Shown here in pieces: positions 12,201 through 21,127 of a stretch of 64,000 nucleotides of DNA. The DNA is from Harmothoe impar. Its lineage: Eukaryota > Annelida > Polychaeta > Phyllodocida > Polynoidae. The notes under the pieces are model-generated. The model was not told the origin of the DNA, made no database searches, and worked only from the letters and a program-made list of their open reading frames with translations. The translations under genes were made by a program, and so were the position numbers. Each line of letters opens with the position of its first letter. Position 1 is the stretch's first letter. Where the stretch lies: positions 40,388,488 through 40,452,487 of the forward strand of contig OX381721.1 in assembly GCA_947462335.1 (NCBI GenBank), given 5' to 3'.

Positions 12201-15200
12201 GAGCCATAGAGGTTTGACGATTGGCAGCTTCCACTTCTTAGCAAACTCATACTTTTGTCCTGAAAGAGAGGTACAGTCATTGTGTACTGAATCCCCTAAT
12301 TTATTCATAGTATTCTACTTCAGTACAAACATTTAGAAACAGCACTCAATAGTTGGTCAGAGGAAATTCATCAAAGCAGTGTATATTGTTCACTTCAAAC
12401 ACTCACTTTGTCATTATGTATTTCATCATAAGATGTACCCAACACATAGACGAACCATCAGTTTAGGACAACATATTTTTTGCGCCAATTTTGACACCGA
12501 CAGGCATATGGTATCTTAGCTCATAATTATGATCACTTCAACATAGCATGGACTAGTCAACTTGTCGTTTACCTTTGGGTTCATTGACGATCAGATGGGT
12601 GCACTCGTTCAGTTTCATCTCTCCAGTGTAGCGCCCTCCTATAGGTAGAAAAACAAGAGGTATTGTTGTATATTCCCTGTGTTTTTGAACTTTGGTATAA
12701 GGTGCTTGAGTTTTACATGAAGTCATTTTTGTCCACCATTCAATATGTACCAGATAAAAGATAAAATTCATTAATTGTATTTGCCATTTACCTTCCTGTT
12801 CAATGATATCCCTTACTTCAGCACGCTCAAAACTTTCCAGTCCGGACACCGTGATGACACATCCTTGGAAAACCCTGCACCGATACTCAGACTTGTATAA
12901 CTCACTGTCCGCAGAAGTAACATACCTAAAACAGGGAAATGGGGATTAATATGGGAAAACAGGTGCTCAACATGTATAGACATTCTCAAAGTGAGGACAT
13001 TTTAAAATACAAGCTAAGTTTGACTATTCTTCTTTAATAGAGAACACTAGTTCTTTCTCTGTATATTATTACAAAACAAATAAGAAGTGTTCAGTAACAT
13101 ATTAAATTTCGAGATAAATAAATCGACTTATTGTATTTTTTAATTATATTGCAAATATTGGTTATGTTTTAACAGATAAATACTTTTACTTACATGGTTT
13201 GGCTATCCTCCCAGACACGGAAAACCCACTCGGGCTGCATGATCGGCTTTTTTAGCGTAGCGGCCACCTGAAATCAAAAATTTCAAAATATAAATAACCA
13301 AAAATATTTTATTTCTAGCAATCATATTAAAAAGTAAGATACAACACACTCGTTTATATGGCAAATATTACTCATACCCTACACAACAAAGTTAGACAAG
13401 CATGTCATAACCCCTTGTGAATTACTAACGTTGCTATAGCGGTTTGGAAAAAATGAACAATATTTGTTGAAAGAAAGGAAATAGAAATCATAGTGTACAG
13501 TGTTTAAAAAGGTGGGTTGGGGGGGGGGGGGGCACTGCATGATGTAGAAGATGCATATTCTATTGTGTGCTGTCGGTCTGTTACCATTTTTGATTATTCA
13601 TTTTATTAGTATTTGCTTTTTTCCAAAACCCTAAAAATCGTGACATTGAACATGAATTCCTAGAAATGTGTGTGAAAAGGAAAGCAAAAAACACACAAAA
13701 ACTTATAACCTATACCGATCAATCAAGGCCCAACACCAGCCCGGGAGAAGAGGTACTTGACATGGCGTGCAAATGATATGGGGAGAATTTAACTGTCTAA
13801 GAGCATATATACATGTAGATTAAATATGTAGACTAGGGCTTGACTGAAAAACTGTTAATGATTGTGTTTTTGTTAGTTCATTTTACAAAATCTTACCACA
13901 TATTTCTTGGAACCGATTTCCCCGGCGACCAGATGAGTGACTTTGTCATGGAACTCTTTCGATATTTCACCGCACATCCATCGTATTAACTGTTGTGTCT
14001 TATCCTGTACAGAACAACACATCAACATTGTTAAATGTATGTATTTATTATTTTATGAGGGTAGGTGTCAAATCATTAACTACCCAACAAAAAGATTTGT
14101 TTCACTTTAATCTGAATTCGAAAAGAGACAGTAGCAAGGTAAGTTGATCAAATACAGTATATAAAATCTGTAAATTGGTATTTTTGGCATAGTTTGTTTA
14201 TACATAGATTATTGACTTACCCGTATCGACCTCTCCACATTCGTGCAGCAGATTGTAAATCCCATCATACTCAAATTGTGGACGGGATGTTCTAGCTTTG
14301 GTAGTTTCTGAAATTATCAGTTAGGAATAATGACCACAAACCGCCATTGGTCGATAATGCATCATGGTGCATAGTGACGGTGAACTGAAGCAACGCTGGT
14401 TTGGGAATCTCTGTAGGGTTTAATGTCGCGTTTTGATAAGAACAGTTACAGCACTAGACTAGAGCAACATAAAGAAAAAACTTACGCCATTATTCTTCAT
14501 ACAGTTTAGGATCACTGACGCTCCATAGATCCTAAGAATCAAAATACAAAGTTATAGATTAAACCCATGATAATGTTTTTAAACCAACCTTAATATCAAA
14601 GACTTAAAATTGTGAACTGAAAGTCATTAATTGGTCTGACTTGCGATTACAATGAACACATCCCCTGAGTACAAGGAATAAAGAAGGGCACTTTTCCATT
14701 TGAAGAACATTTTGTTATTTGACTAATACATGTACTTCCTCGTTACATAACTGCAAATACAAGCATATTAAAAATGTAGGGTTGGGTAAAATATACCTGT
14801 TTGAGATTATTACCGAATATTGTATGGATTTTTGACATTTTTCCACTTTGTTTTCACTAAGAATATCTATAAACAAACCTGTTGCCACTCTCACTGAGGT
14901 GCTGAAAAGCTGCTCCCTCAAACTTGTCAAATATGAAGACAGCTTTTCTATCTCTCTCAGAGAAACTCATACACTCTTCCTCTGACATCCACACACAGTT
15001 ACTGTCCATAGACTGTGCCTCCTGCAGAGAAAACGGAACATGTCATTTATTAATCAAGTTCATGTAGCATTAAAGACGTTTGCACGTAGACAAGGCACAT
15101 AATCATTTAATCTTTTTTTCAGTGGGTGTTTAATTTCAGTACTTTTTTTGTTTTCCAACCTACGCTATATAGAATCTGCCCTTATTTGATAATCTACACT

Positions 15201-15457
15201 AAAACAACAAGGTCAGTTGTCAGAGACAGTACATGTATATGGTCACCACCAGGCTCGTGGCAGACAACATACTGTCGTAATACTGTGTTTATGGCTCTTG
15301 AAGCAGAAATTAATGTACTTTAAGTTTAAGTAATAATTCAAAATTATTTTCTTAATCAATAGCATACTTGAAGATGTTATGGCCTTACCCTGAAGGTCTT
15401 CTCCAGGAGATCTCCATCAGACGTCTCCTGTCTAACGAAGCGCACCACAGTCTCCAT
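3277..15457 (-). CDS. TOPBP1: TOPBP1, DNA topoisomerase II-binding protein 1 (N-terminal 998 residues; 3' end outside window)
   Basis: Scaffold protein that binds phosphopeptides through BRCT repeats, recruits the 9-1-1 clamp and Treslin, and activates ATR at replication stress. Twenty-four spliced exons join in phase to 998 codons. BRCT0 about residues 10-85; BRCT1 90-180 (CTHLV-like DKVTHLVAGEIGSKKY keeps the phosphate-contact Lys); BRCT2 188-285 (ECTHLIVNEPKGQKYEFAKKW); BRCT3 340-445 (GCKIFLSGFTGQRLEKLRR); BRCT4 538-625 (TVPDFAVVPFNGCPVPMTV); BRCT5 630-725 (GSKFEAAKKWGLPAID); BRCT6 from 925 (VVVAVSKKLSGQQSD...LGADYRW) to the end of the last exon. The short ALETPE linker matches the vertebrate protein. 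The ATR-activating domain and BRCT7/8 would lie left of position 1. Start ATG at 15457 lies in a second exon (acceptor at 15475), so a non-coding first exon exists upstream. Confidence 0.96.
3446..3858. mobile_element. Harbinger-like MITE with TAA duplication (copy H1)
   Basis: Terminal inverted repeats of about 33 bp start GGCCGCTTAAAAAAATTATC on the left; the right end reads back as GGCCACTTAAAAAGATTTAT. They share the ATCAGCTTTRCRGA block. Flanked by TAA at 3443-3445 and 3859-3861, the target-site duplication of PIF/Harbinger elements. The inside is A/T-rich with no ORF. It lies in the last visible TOPBP1 intron. Confidence 0.75.
7456..7461 (-). other. TOPBP1: Non-canonical GC splice donor (GC-AG intron) in TOPBP1
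   Basis: The exon ending at 7462 is followed on the minus strand by GCAAGT, not GT. The split Gly codon (G from 7462, GT from 7254-7253) restores the frame, giving ITEADG joined to IVVGVKSRTVPDFAVV, which matches the BRCT4 region of the family. GCAAGT is the usual consensus of GC-AG introns, read by the major spliceosome. Confidence 0.85.
8354..8472. repeat. Foldback repeat, 119 bp, in a TOPBP1 intron
   Basis: Inverted arms: GCTGGTT at the left end pairs with AACCAGC at the right, and inside them CACTGATAAGA (8372-8382) pairs with TCTTATCAGTG (8445-8455). Size and structure fit a small MITE. No clear target-site duplication. Confidence 0.5.
9192..10629. mobile_element. TA-flanked transposon with internal 58-bp tandem array, copy 1
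   Basis: Begins CAGCAGTCCAAC and ends CGATGTCCAG, bordered by TA at 9190-9191 and 10630-10631. Homologous along its whole length to the copies at 22046-23425 and 35429-36773, which lie in the opposite orientation. Order: a conserved roughly 230-bp left end with CTGGACATCGACATCC at about 9245, the minisatellite 9426-10010, a unique segment of about 600 bp, and a right end holding a short hairpin (GGCATCGATCAC...AATCGATGTCC). A 78-codon ORF (10333-10569) is nearly identical in the three copies, but no known domain is recognisable. It lies in the TOPBP1 intron between 8929-9051 and 10665-10748. No transposase is seen, so it is probably non-autonomous. Confidence 0.75.
9426..10010. repeat. 58-bp minisatellite, about 10 units, inside transposon copy 1
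   Basis: Unit carries the landmarks GAACTTTTTTCTCGCCAAAT, GTTTTTAGGCAAATTTCAC and a T-run before GCGATTTT. Nine to ten units run head to tail with only small changes. From about 9690 the units alternate between a TCAGGTG and a TCGGGGG variant, giving a 116-bp dimer period. Confidence 0.9.
10873..10990. mobile_element. Mariner-type MITE, 118 bp
   Basis: Perfect inverted ends CTGTAAAACCTCA and TGAGGTTTTACAG, flanked by TA at 10871-10872 and 10991-10992. This is the layout of Tc1/mariner-derived MITEs. No coding capacity. It lies in the TOPBP1 intron between exons 10665-10748 and 11504-11768. Related end sequence (TATAGGCGAGGTTTTA) is seen near 40475-40497. Confidence 0.75.
11283..11349. ncRNA. 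Candidate pre-miRNA-like hairpin in a TOPBP1 intron
   Basis: Arms 11283-11310 and 11322-11349 are 28 nt long and pair over their whole length around an 11-nt loop. On the plus strand there is one true mismatch and three G-U pairs; on the minus strand (the sense strand of TOPBP1) those three positions become A-C mismatches. A plus-strand transcript would therefore fold better. No miRNA seed family is recognised, and a MITE-derived hairpin is an equally good explanation. Confidence 0.35.
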
Positions 15458-16361
15458 GGTGACTGACGGAATCTCTGGAAAACACAGAGGAAAGAAGCAT
15501 CAAACCTACGTAAGGCCACATAAAATAAGTATCAGCTTGAATGTCTGTAAGCTTTTAAAGGCATTCATTTCATTGACATTTATACAGGCACCTAGGATTA
15601 GGAAAGTTCTTTTGGGGTTGGAATTAATCCCAAGGAAAACTTTTTATCCCACTAAGGAAGTGGCAATTTTTAACAGGGGTAGGAGGGAACCAAACAAGTT
15701 TGGAGGTTGGGAATCCATAATAGATAAATAATAAATTCACCGCTTTTAAACGAAAAGGCCTGCTTGCTAAGTACTGTAGCTGAAAGCAGGAAATCTTAGT
15801 ATTTTGGTCAATTTATGTAGGAAATTAGCATAGTTCAATATAGAAATCTCAAAATCTTAAAATTAGGAATTCCTACAAAAGTAGGAAAAGAGAGATTTAG
15901 TCTGGAATCATATTAAGGAATAAGTGGTTTTAAAACTTTCTAGGAGCATTTCTGATTAAAATTTGGTGAAATACTTTAATAAGTCAATTTTGGGATGTAG
16001 ATTCCAAAAATTCATTTCACCAAAGCGAAAAATGCATTTTAAGCCTTCAAAATTCCAAAAAACTAAATGGCCGTCAAAATGCCAGAAAAAAAATCCAAAC
16101 ATGCTCTAAAATGTCTATTATTTAATGTATATAGCCATGCAATAGTGCAAATTAAAGGTTTCAGCAAGATGTATATGCCTGTTATGTTTAAATAATTGAT
16201 CTGGTCCTTATGTTACCATGGCAACCATATATCAGTGTAAATTTTGGTTACCATGTGTCGTCTGCATATAATCTTATTTTACTTTGTGTGGGTAACCTAG
16301 GGATGTCATTCACGTAGATAAGGAAGAGCAGTGGCCCCAGGATCGACCCCTGGGCCACTCC

Positions 16362-16850
16362 TTAGGGCACTCTCTCCCATTCTGATAATTCGTCATTGCA
16401 AATCGTCCTTTGTTCTCTGTTACTCAAGTAGCTCTGGAACCAATCCACCGCCGATTTCGTCACCCCCAACCCTGGCAATTTTGCTATCAGTAGGCCGTGA
16501 TCTAGCGTATCAAACGCTTTGGAGAAGTCTAAATAAATGACCCCAGTGTGCTCCCCTCGCAGTTGGGCTTCGTATGCCTCAGTGTTAACTTGGAAAACAG
16601 TGTCTAGCGTTGAGTGGTTTTCCCTGAAACCTGACTGCGCTTTCTCTAATAGTCCATTGCCCCTCATGTACGCATAGAATTGCGTATGTACTAGCCTTAC
16701 AACTATCTTCCCCTGCACTGGAAGGCGCAGCTCTGCCGAGGTGGTGGGTACCGTCACCTTGGGTGCCGGGACAACCTTCGGCTTCTTCCATTCCTCTGGG
16801 AATACTCCCTCTTCCAGAGATAGGTTCACAACCTGCGTGAATTCCTTTAC
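16362..16850 (-). pseudogene. LINE reverse transcriptase segment
   Basis: Reads VVNLSLEEGVFPEEWKKPKV, then QSGFRENHSTLDTVFQ, then TGVIYLDFSKAFDTLDHGLL and SAVDWFQSYLSNREQRT, the fingers/palm order of non-LTR RTs. It stops at TAA (16362-16364), just where the next motif [19 protein letters not shown] continues in the same frame, so this is a nonsense change. The catalytic YADD box is present beyond it at 16257-16268. Confidence 0.85.
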
Positions 16851-17902
16851 TAGAATTTAAAGGTATATGATCTACGAAATCCACGCCATAGGCGTGGTGG
16901 CCGGCTTCCATCAAGGATTCTGGATGTACAAGGTGTGTATGGGGGGGGGGGTAGGCAAGGTATAATTATAGCGCAGCTAAATGTATATATATGACGGCTT
17001 GTGAGTAGGGCAACACACTGTTGGTCACCCCCCCCCCCCTACACACACACACACACTACAGCGGCCACACACTGCCAACACCTCACCTGCCCGGGGTAGA
17101 AAGTCTGCGCACACCTTTCACCCCTTTGGTGTAATAATGGACTATTCCAGGTGAATAAATGCGCAATTTGCGGATTTAGGCAGCTATGCGCACAGGCTTA
17201 AAGAGAAGGGAAATCTTTGTAACGCCCACCTTCCACCCCTTACCTCTTACAATAGGCTAGTCCCAGCACCTCCACTTTTTGTTTGTGACGCCCCTCTGCC
17301 CCTTGCTCTCTCAGAAAGCTGATAGGTACCCAGGTAGGTGAGGGTCATTAAGGTGTTAGCAGTCTGTGGCGGCTGCAGTATGTGTGAACAACATCGTACC
17401 ATTGAAAGCTCAGTAGACCGGAATGAGCAGTGCATTCTGGGGTACAATAGAGTGTTTGCAGGGTTCTGATCAGCGGACACTGAGGTTTGCAGCTATATAT
17501 GTATATGACAGATTGTGAGTAGGACTCGCTGATAATTACCTCCACTCACCCTGTACACAGTACTGCTTCCTGTGGCCAGACCCGTGAACGAACTTAGGTG
17601 GTCGTCTGTAGTAGCAGACTGGCGCCAGGTGAGGGGGGTAGGGGGACGTGTGAAAAACATCTTACCATTGAAAGCGCAGTAGACCGGAATGAGCAGTGCA
17701 GTCTGGGTAACATATAGATTAATTGCAGGTAAGGTCTAATGCGTAAGGGTGACGGCGGACAACGCAGGATTACGATCACTCTGGCTGAGCCCCAGTGCTG
17801 AAGGGTGGGAGACTATAGAGCCTGTGTATGTAGGGTGCAAAAAGCAAACGATCCAATGCTAATCCTATGGACGCGCAACTCCTGTTGAAACCTTACGGAA
17901 AA
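16851..17902. mobile_element. About 1.05-kb insertion splitting the LINE reverse transcriptase
   Basis: The LINE reading VKEFT is interrupted. GTGAATTCCTTTAC (16837-16850) and GTGAACTCCTTAACC (17903-17917) flank the insert and may be a diverged target-site duplication. Inside, a segment of about 50 bp occurs twice in direct order (about 17393-17445 and 17657-17709; shared core CAGTAGACCGGAATGAGCAG). There are also G- and C-runs and an ACACAC tract near 17041. No terminal repeats, transposase or RT are seen; class unknown. Confidence 0.55.
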
Positions 17903-18300
17903 GTGAACTCCTTAACCATGGCCGGGGACTCCGTCGCCGGCCAATCAGCATTTGTAGGGAGTCTTTTAATACTCTTGCAGATATTGTCTCTATCCCCGAC
18001 GATTTGGTAATATCGATCCTTTTTACTTCTTTCAGCACTTCGTCTACCGTCACAGCCTTTATTCTAAATGGTGTGTATCTCGTCTCTATATCAGGTATAA
18101 CAGGCTGGTCTGTCCTCGGCAGCTTACTGGCTAGCTCCGCTCCAATATTAGCAAAGTAGTGGTTAATGATACTTGCAGCCTGCTCAGGGGGGACTGGTTC
18201 GTCCCTATGGTCCAACAAGTGAATTGGCTTCCGTCTCTTTTTTGCCGGTAGCAACATCTGTAAACTGTCCCAGAACTTCCTCGGGTCCCTCCTATGGATC

Positions 18301-19083
18301 CTAATCTTCTCCCCTATGTAAACCTCTTTCCACGGCATTGTTGGTAAGCGTTCTAAGAGCTTTTGCTCTTCTCTCTGTTATGGGGTCACCTGTTCTTCTG
18401 GCCTGCTTATATGTTTCATCCCTGTCCCTCATTAGCTCCAACAGCTCGTTTGTGAGCCATTCAGGTTTCTCATCTCTAAACCTATATGTCTTCTGCGGGT
18501 ATAGCTTGTCTGCCATTCTCCTAATGGCGTTCTCTATGCAGTCCCATGCCTGCCCTACCTCTTTGTCTCTCAGCAGCTCCGCCCAGTCCTCTCTCCTCAA
18601 AATGCTCTCCATCTTCCTATAGTCATAAGCAAAGTATGATCTGCCCACAAATTCCACTTTCTTGTATTCCCCTTTTTTTTTCTTCATTACAGAGAAAACT
18701 GGCCCATGATCACTGATGTTCACCGGTATAACCCCTGACACTAGGATGTTCTCAGCTGTAGTGTAAATTTGGTCCAGGGTGTTCAGATCGTTGTATAGCA
18801 GCCTAGTTGGCTCCGCTATCAGCGGCCGCAGATTGAAGTCACATGCTAGGTTGCCCATCACCGACTCGTCATGTGCGACCGGCGCAAGGTTCAAGTTGAA
18901 GTCTCCCCCGACATACAGTGTGGCATTTGGGTTGTATCTGGATATGCTCCCTAATGCTGCATGTAGCGTATCTCTGAATATCTGCTCGTTCCCTTTGTTG
19001 GGCCTATATAAGCTGACTATGATCTCTTGTCTACATTCCTTCCTGTGAATCTTTACTGTGAGTAGCTCACAGTGTTCGTTCAT
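18301..19083 (-). pseudogene. LINE endonuclease segment (260-aa open piece)
   Basis: Open piece from ATG 19083 to 18301 with endonuclease/exonuclease/phosphatase motifs GGDFNLN (about residues 58-64), LDQIYTT and SDHGPV, the last holding the catalytic Asp-His pair. The real ORF continues upstream in the same frame through GGVSIYVKDDIPQ to the frameshift near 19150. It runs on downstream as the piece 18338-17865 after another frame change. It would nick target DNA in an active element; here it is inactive. Confidence 0.8.
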
Positions 19084-20006
19084 TATGTTACACGCTTCCG
19101 CTTTTATTCTCTTCTGTGGTATGTCATCTTTTACGTATATACTGACGCCCCCCCGCCCTGTCCACTATTCTGTCTAGTCTATGCATTGTGTATCCAGTGA
19201 ATTCGTAGTACCCATCCGGATTCCAAGGCTTCAGCCATGTCTCGGTGAAATTTATTACATCGGGTTTTCTGCTGTAAGCAAAGTATCGCAGTGACTCTGA
19301 CTTTTTCTTCATACTCTGGACATTCCAATAGATCACTTTAACCCCTTCCACGCGGTAAGCCAATATATTGCACAAAGTTGCATTGAGTTACAAGTAATCC
19401 AGTGGTGAAAGGGTTAAACCCCTTTACCCCAGAGTTATCTACTACACCCGCGTGTTTTTTTGCTCCACTTCCTTTCCAGCCTCTGGGCTGTTACTTTCAC
19501 CTGTTGCCCCCCTCCCCGTTGTAGCCTTCCCTTTTCTCCAACCACAATCTACACATGTAACATACAAAAGGTCCAGGGTGAGAGGTTTGCACCGCTCTAC
19601 CTTCGCCTTCAAAATGGCATCAGTTTTGGGTCCTGCGACTGGTGCCCCTATCCACGGCCCCAACCCCCCGAGCCCGCACAGCCCGACGAAAGAAGCATTT
19701 ATAGCCTCCTTATCATTTTCTCTATCTCATCAGTCACATGCAACATGCCCCTCCTTTCAATGGTGGCCATTGTAGCCGGATGCGTTTTTTACAGAAACGC
19801 ATTTTCGGCCACACGAATAAACCCAGCGCAACTCAGGTTATTTCGCTTATTTCAATGTTTTCTGCTAAAACTAAGTACCCTGATTTACACCCATTTCAAG
19901 GGTGCCAGGGAGGGCCAGTCTCGGACTCCCATACCAACACATCTCCGGTCCCTTCTGCTGAGTATGGTATGGCCCACTATGGGAGCAGAGCTTATCTTCA
20001 TTTGAT

Positions 20007-20040
20007 ACCCATTTGCGCTAGATTGGTGGCGCAAATGGGT
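20007..20040. repeat. Perfect 12-bp inverted repeat with 10-nt loop
   Basis: ACCCATTTGCGC at 20007-20018 pairs exactly with GCGCAAATGGGT at 20029-20040. Function unknown; transposon residue is likely given the surroundings. Confidence 0.5.
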
Positions 20041-20668
20041 GTGCATTGGTCAATACACATCCAACAACAGAGAAATTATTATCTAGATCAAATGTGCAAT
20101 TAAATTAGCAGGGGGCTACTGTGTGTATTACACCTATAGTTGACTGAACTAAATAGATGTGTATTAGGGTAAAATTGCTGCCTGCTCCCAGGCTATCCAA
20201 CTGGTAGGATAGACGATAGACGCTGACCGAGGCTGAGGGAGGGCCGGCAGAAACAAGACATCTTCTGAGAAAATCTGAGAATGTAGCACTCACAACGAGC
20301 AACACACCATAGGCAGTGTTACACATATGGTAGAAAAATATTTATGTGAAACTTAACCCATCAATGGATAGATCAGGCCTTCCTATTCAAATAGTTAAAC
20401 CATTTGTATTTCTGACATCCAGAACCTTTTGGCATGTAATATGATGTACTGTCAACAAACAACAAACTCCTCCTCACTCTGCGGAGTCAGAATCAAAACG
20501 CAGACGACCCACGTCGTTATGAAAACGTCAACAAACTAGACAGATCGACGTAATACAGCCGTTACAAGACGATCTATTGTAATATTGATATAAAGTGAGT
20601 ATCCATGTACTTTTACTTCTAAATTTATAACAATCTACTAAATAAATTCTCCACAAATTGCACTTACA

Positions 20669-20937
20669 AACTATCCTGATTCAAACCTCTGAAAGTGCTA
20701 CCGCCATTCATAACCGGAACTAGTGCGCGGAGTGTTGCATGCCGGGAGTTATCATTTTCTTTTCTTTCTTTAATAAAATATTTGTAAATTATGAGATAAT
20801 AATTGTGGATGAAAGAACAGTGAAGTGATTAATTTTAGCCTATTGATAGGAATATTGGATTTTAAAGAAAAACGGGAAAACTATTTACATCTCGCCCGAG
20901 CGGTAGTTGGCGAGAAGTTGACCGGCATTAAAAATTT
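20669..20937. promoter_or_regulatory. Divergent promoter between TOPBP1 and SMARCE1
   Basis: A minus-strand donor GTAAGT (20668-20663) and a plus-strand donor GTAAGT (20938 on) mark probable non-coding first exons of TOPBP1 and SMARCE1. Between them lie CCGGAA (20715-20720, ETS-like) and TGCATGCCGGGAGTT (20736-20750). The latter reads AACTCCCGGCATGCA on the other strand, close to the ZNF143/Staf motif common in bidirectional housekeeping promoters. No TATA box. The SMARCE1 exon is well placed because the next exon starts with an acceptor at 21068. The TOPBP1 exon is less certain because it implies a 5.2-kb 5' UTR intron. Confidence 0.55.
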
Positions 20938-21127
20938 GTAAGTGTTTTTGTTTAGGATTAACGTAAGTTTACATGCGTTTTACTGAATTTGCTAAAGTTA
21001 TCGACTGTAAATTCGATTCCCAAATATATGATACTGCAGGACATGACGTGTTTTTTTTAAATTTGCAGTAGAAGCGACGGTAGAAGGGGAATCTTGCTGA
21101 CGCCACCGGCCAGGCCGAAGTGGTAAA

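Larger units (their letters stand above)
3277..15474 (-). other. TOPBP1: Exon map of TOPBP1
   Basis: Coding exons in transcript order: 15457-15389 (5' UTR part 15474-15458), 15021-14879, 14531-14486, 14307-14221, 14004-13897, 13267-13194, 12925-12792, 12638-12573, 12259-12089, 11768-11504, 10748-10665, 9051-8929, 8710-8583, 7997-7896, 7563-7462, 7254-7145, 6871-6699, 6420-6292, 5920-5587, 5388-5269, 5002-4937, 4659-4531, 4199-4053, 3360-3277. Each was placed by an AG acceptor, a donor, and continuity of phase and of homology across the junction. Every donor is GT except the one after 7462 (GC). The last visible exon ends phase 0 with donor GTAAGT at 3276-3271. The next coding exon is not in the window. 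Confidence 0.9.
16251..19375 (-). mobile_element. Degenerate non-LTR retrotransposon (LINE) with endonuclease and reverse transcriptase
   Basis: Minus-strand relics in order. The endonuclease start reads VIYWNVQSM...DVINFTETWLKP (19345-19170). The rest of the APE-type endonuclease is at 19160-18700 (YVGGDFNLNL, NTLDQIYTT, NISDHGPV). A linker reaches 17903 (WLTNELLELM, RRDPRKFWDSL), and the RT spans 16850-16251 ([51 protein letters not shown]). Damage: a frameshift in a G7 run near 19149-19155, a 1-kb insertion inside the RT, an in-frame TAA just before GVAQGS, and an abrupt end right after YADDT. Motif style is of the jockey/CR1 group. Truncation at the 3' side is unusual for a LINE and suggests a later deletion. 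Confidence 0.85.
15475..20668. other. TOPBP1 5' intron/upstream region, mostly transposon-derived
   Basis: No host exon is recognised. 15.5-16.25 kb is A/T-rich, with a fragment (about 15868-15900) related to the small hAT-like repeat at 41566-41708. 16.25-19.4 kb is a broken LINE with an insertion. 19.4-20.1 kb may be more of the same LINE's 5' part: a minus-strand ORF of 73 aa rich in Lys/Arg/Cys ends at 19442. A perfect 12-bp inverted repeat ACCCATTTGCGC lies at 20007-20018/20029-20040. If the TOPBP1 first exon is at about 20.7 kb, all this is intronic. Confidence 0.5.

Noticed and set aside
19460..20005. 181-aa plus-strand ORF
   Set aside because: No domain, overlaps a minus-strand LINE-like region, composition looks random (Cys/Phe/Ser-rich).
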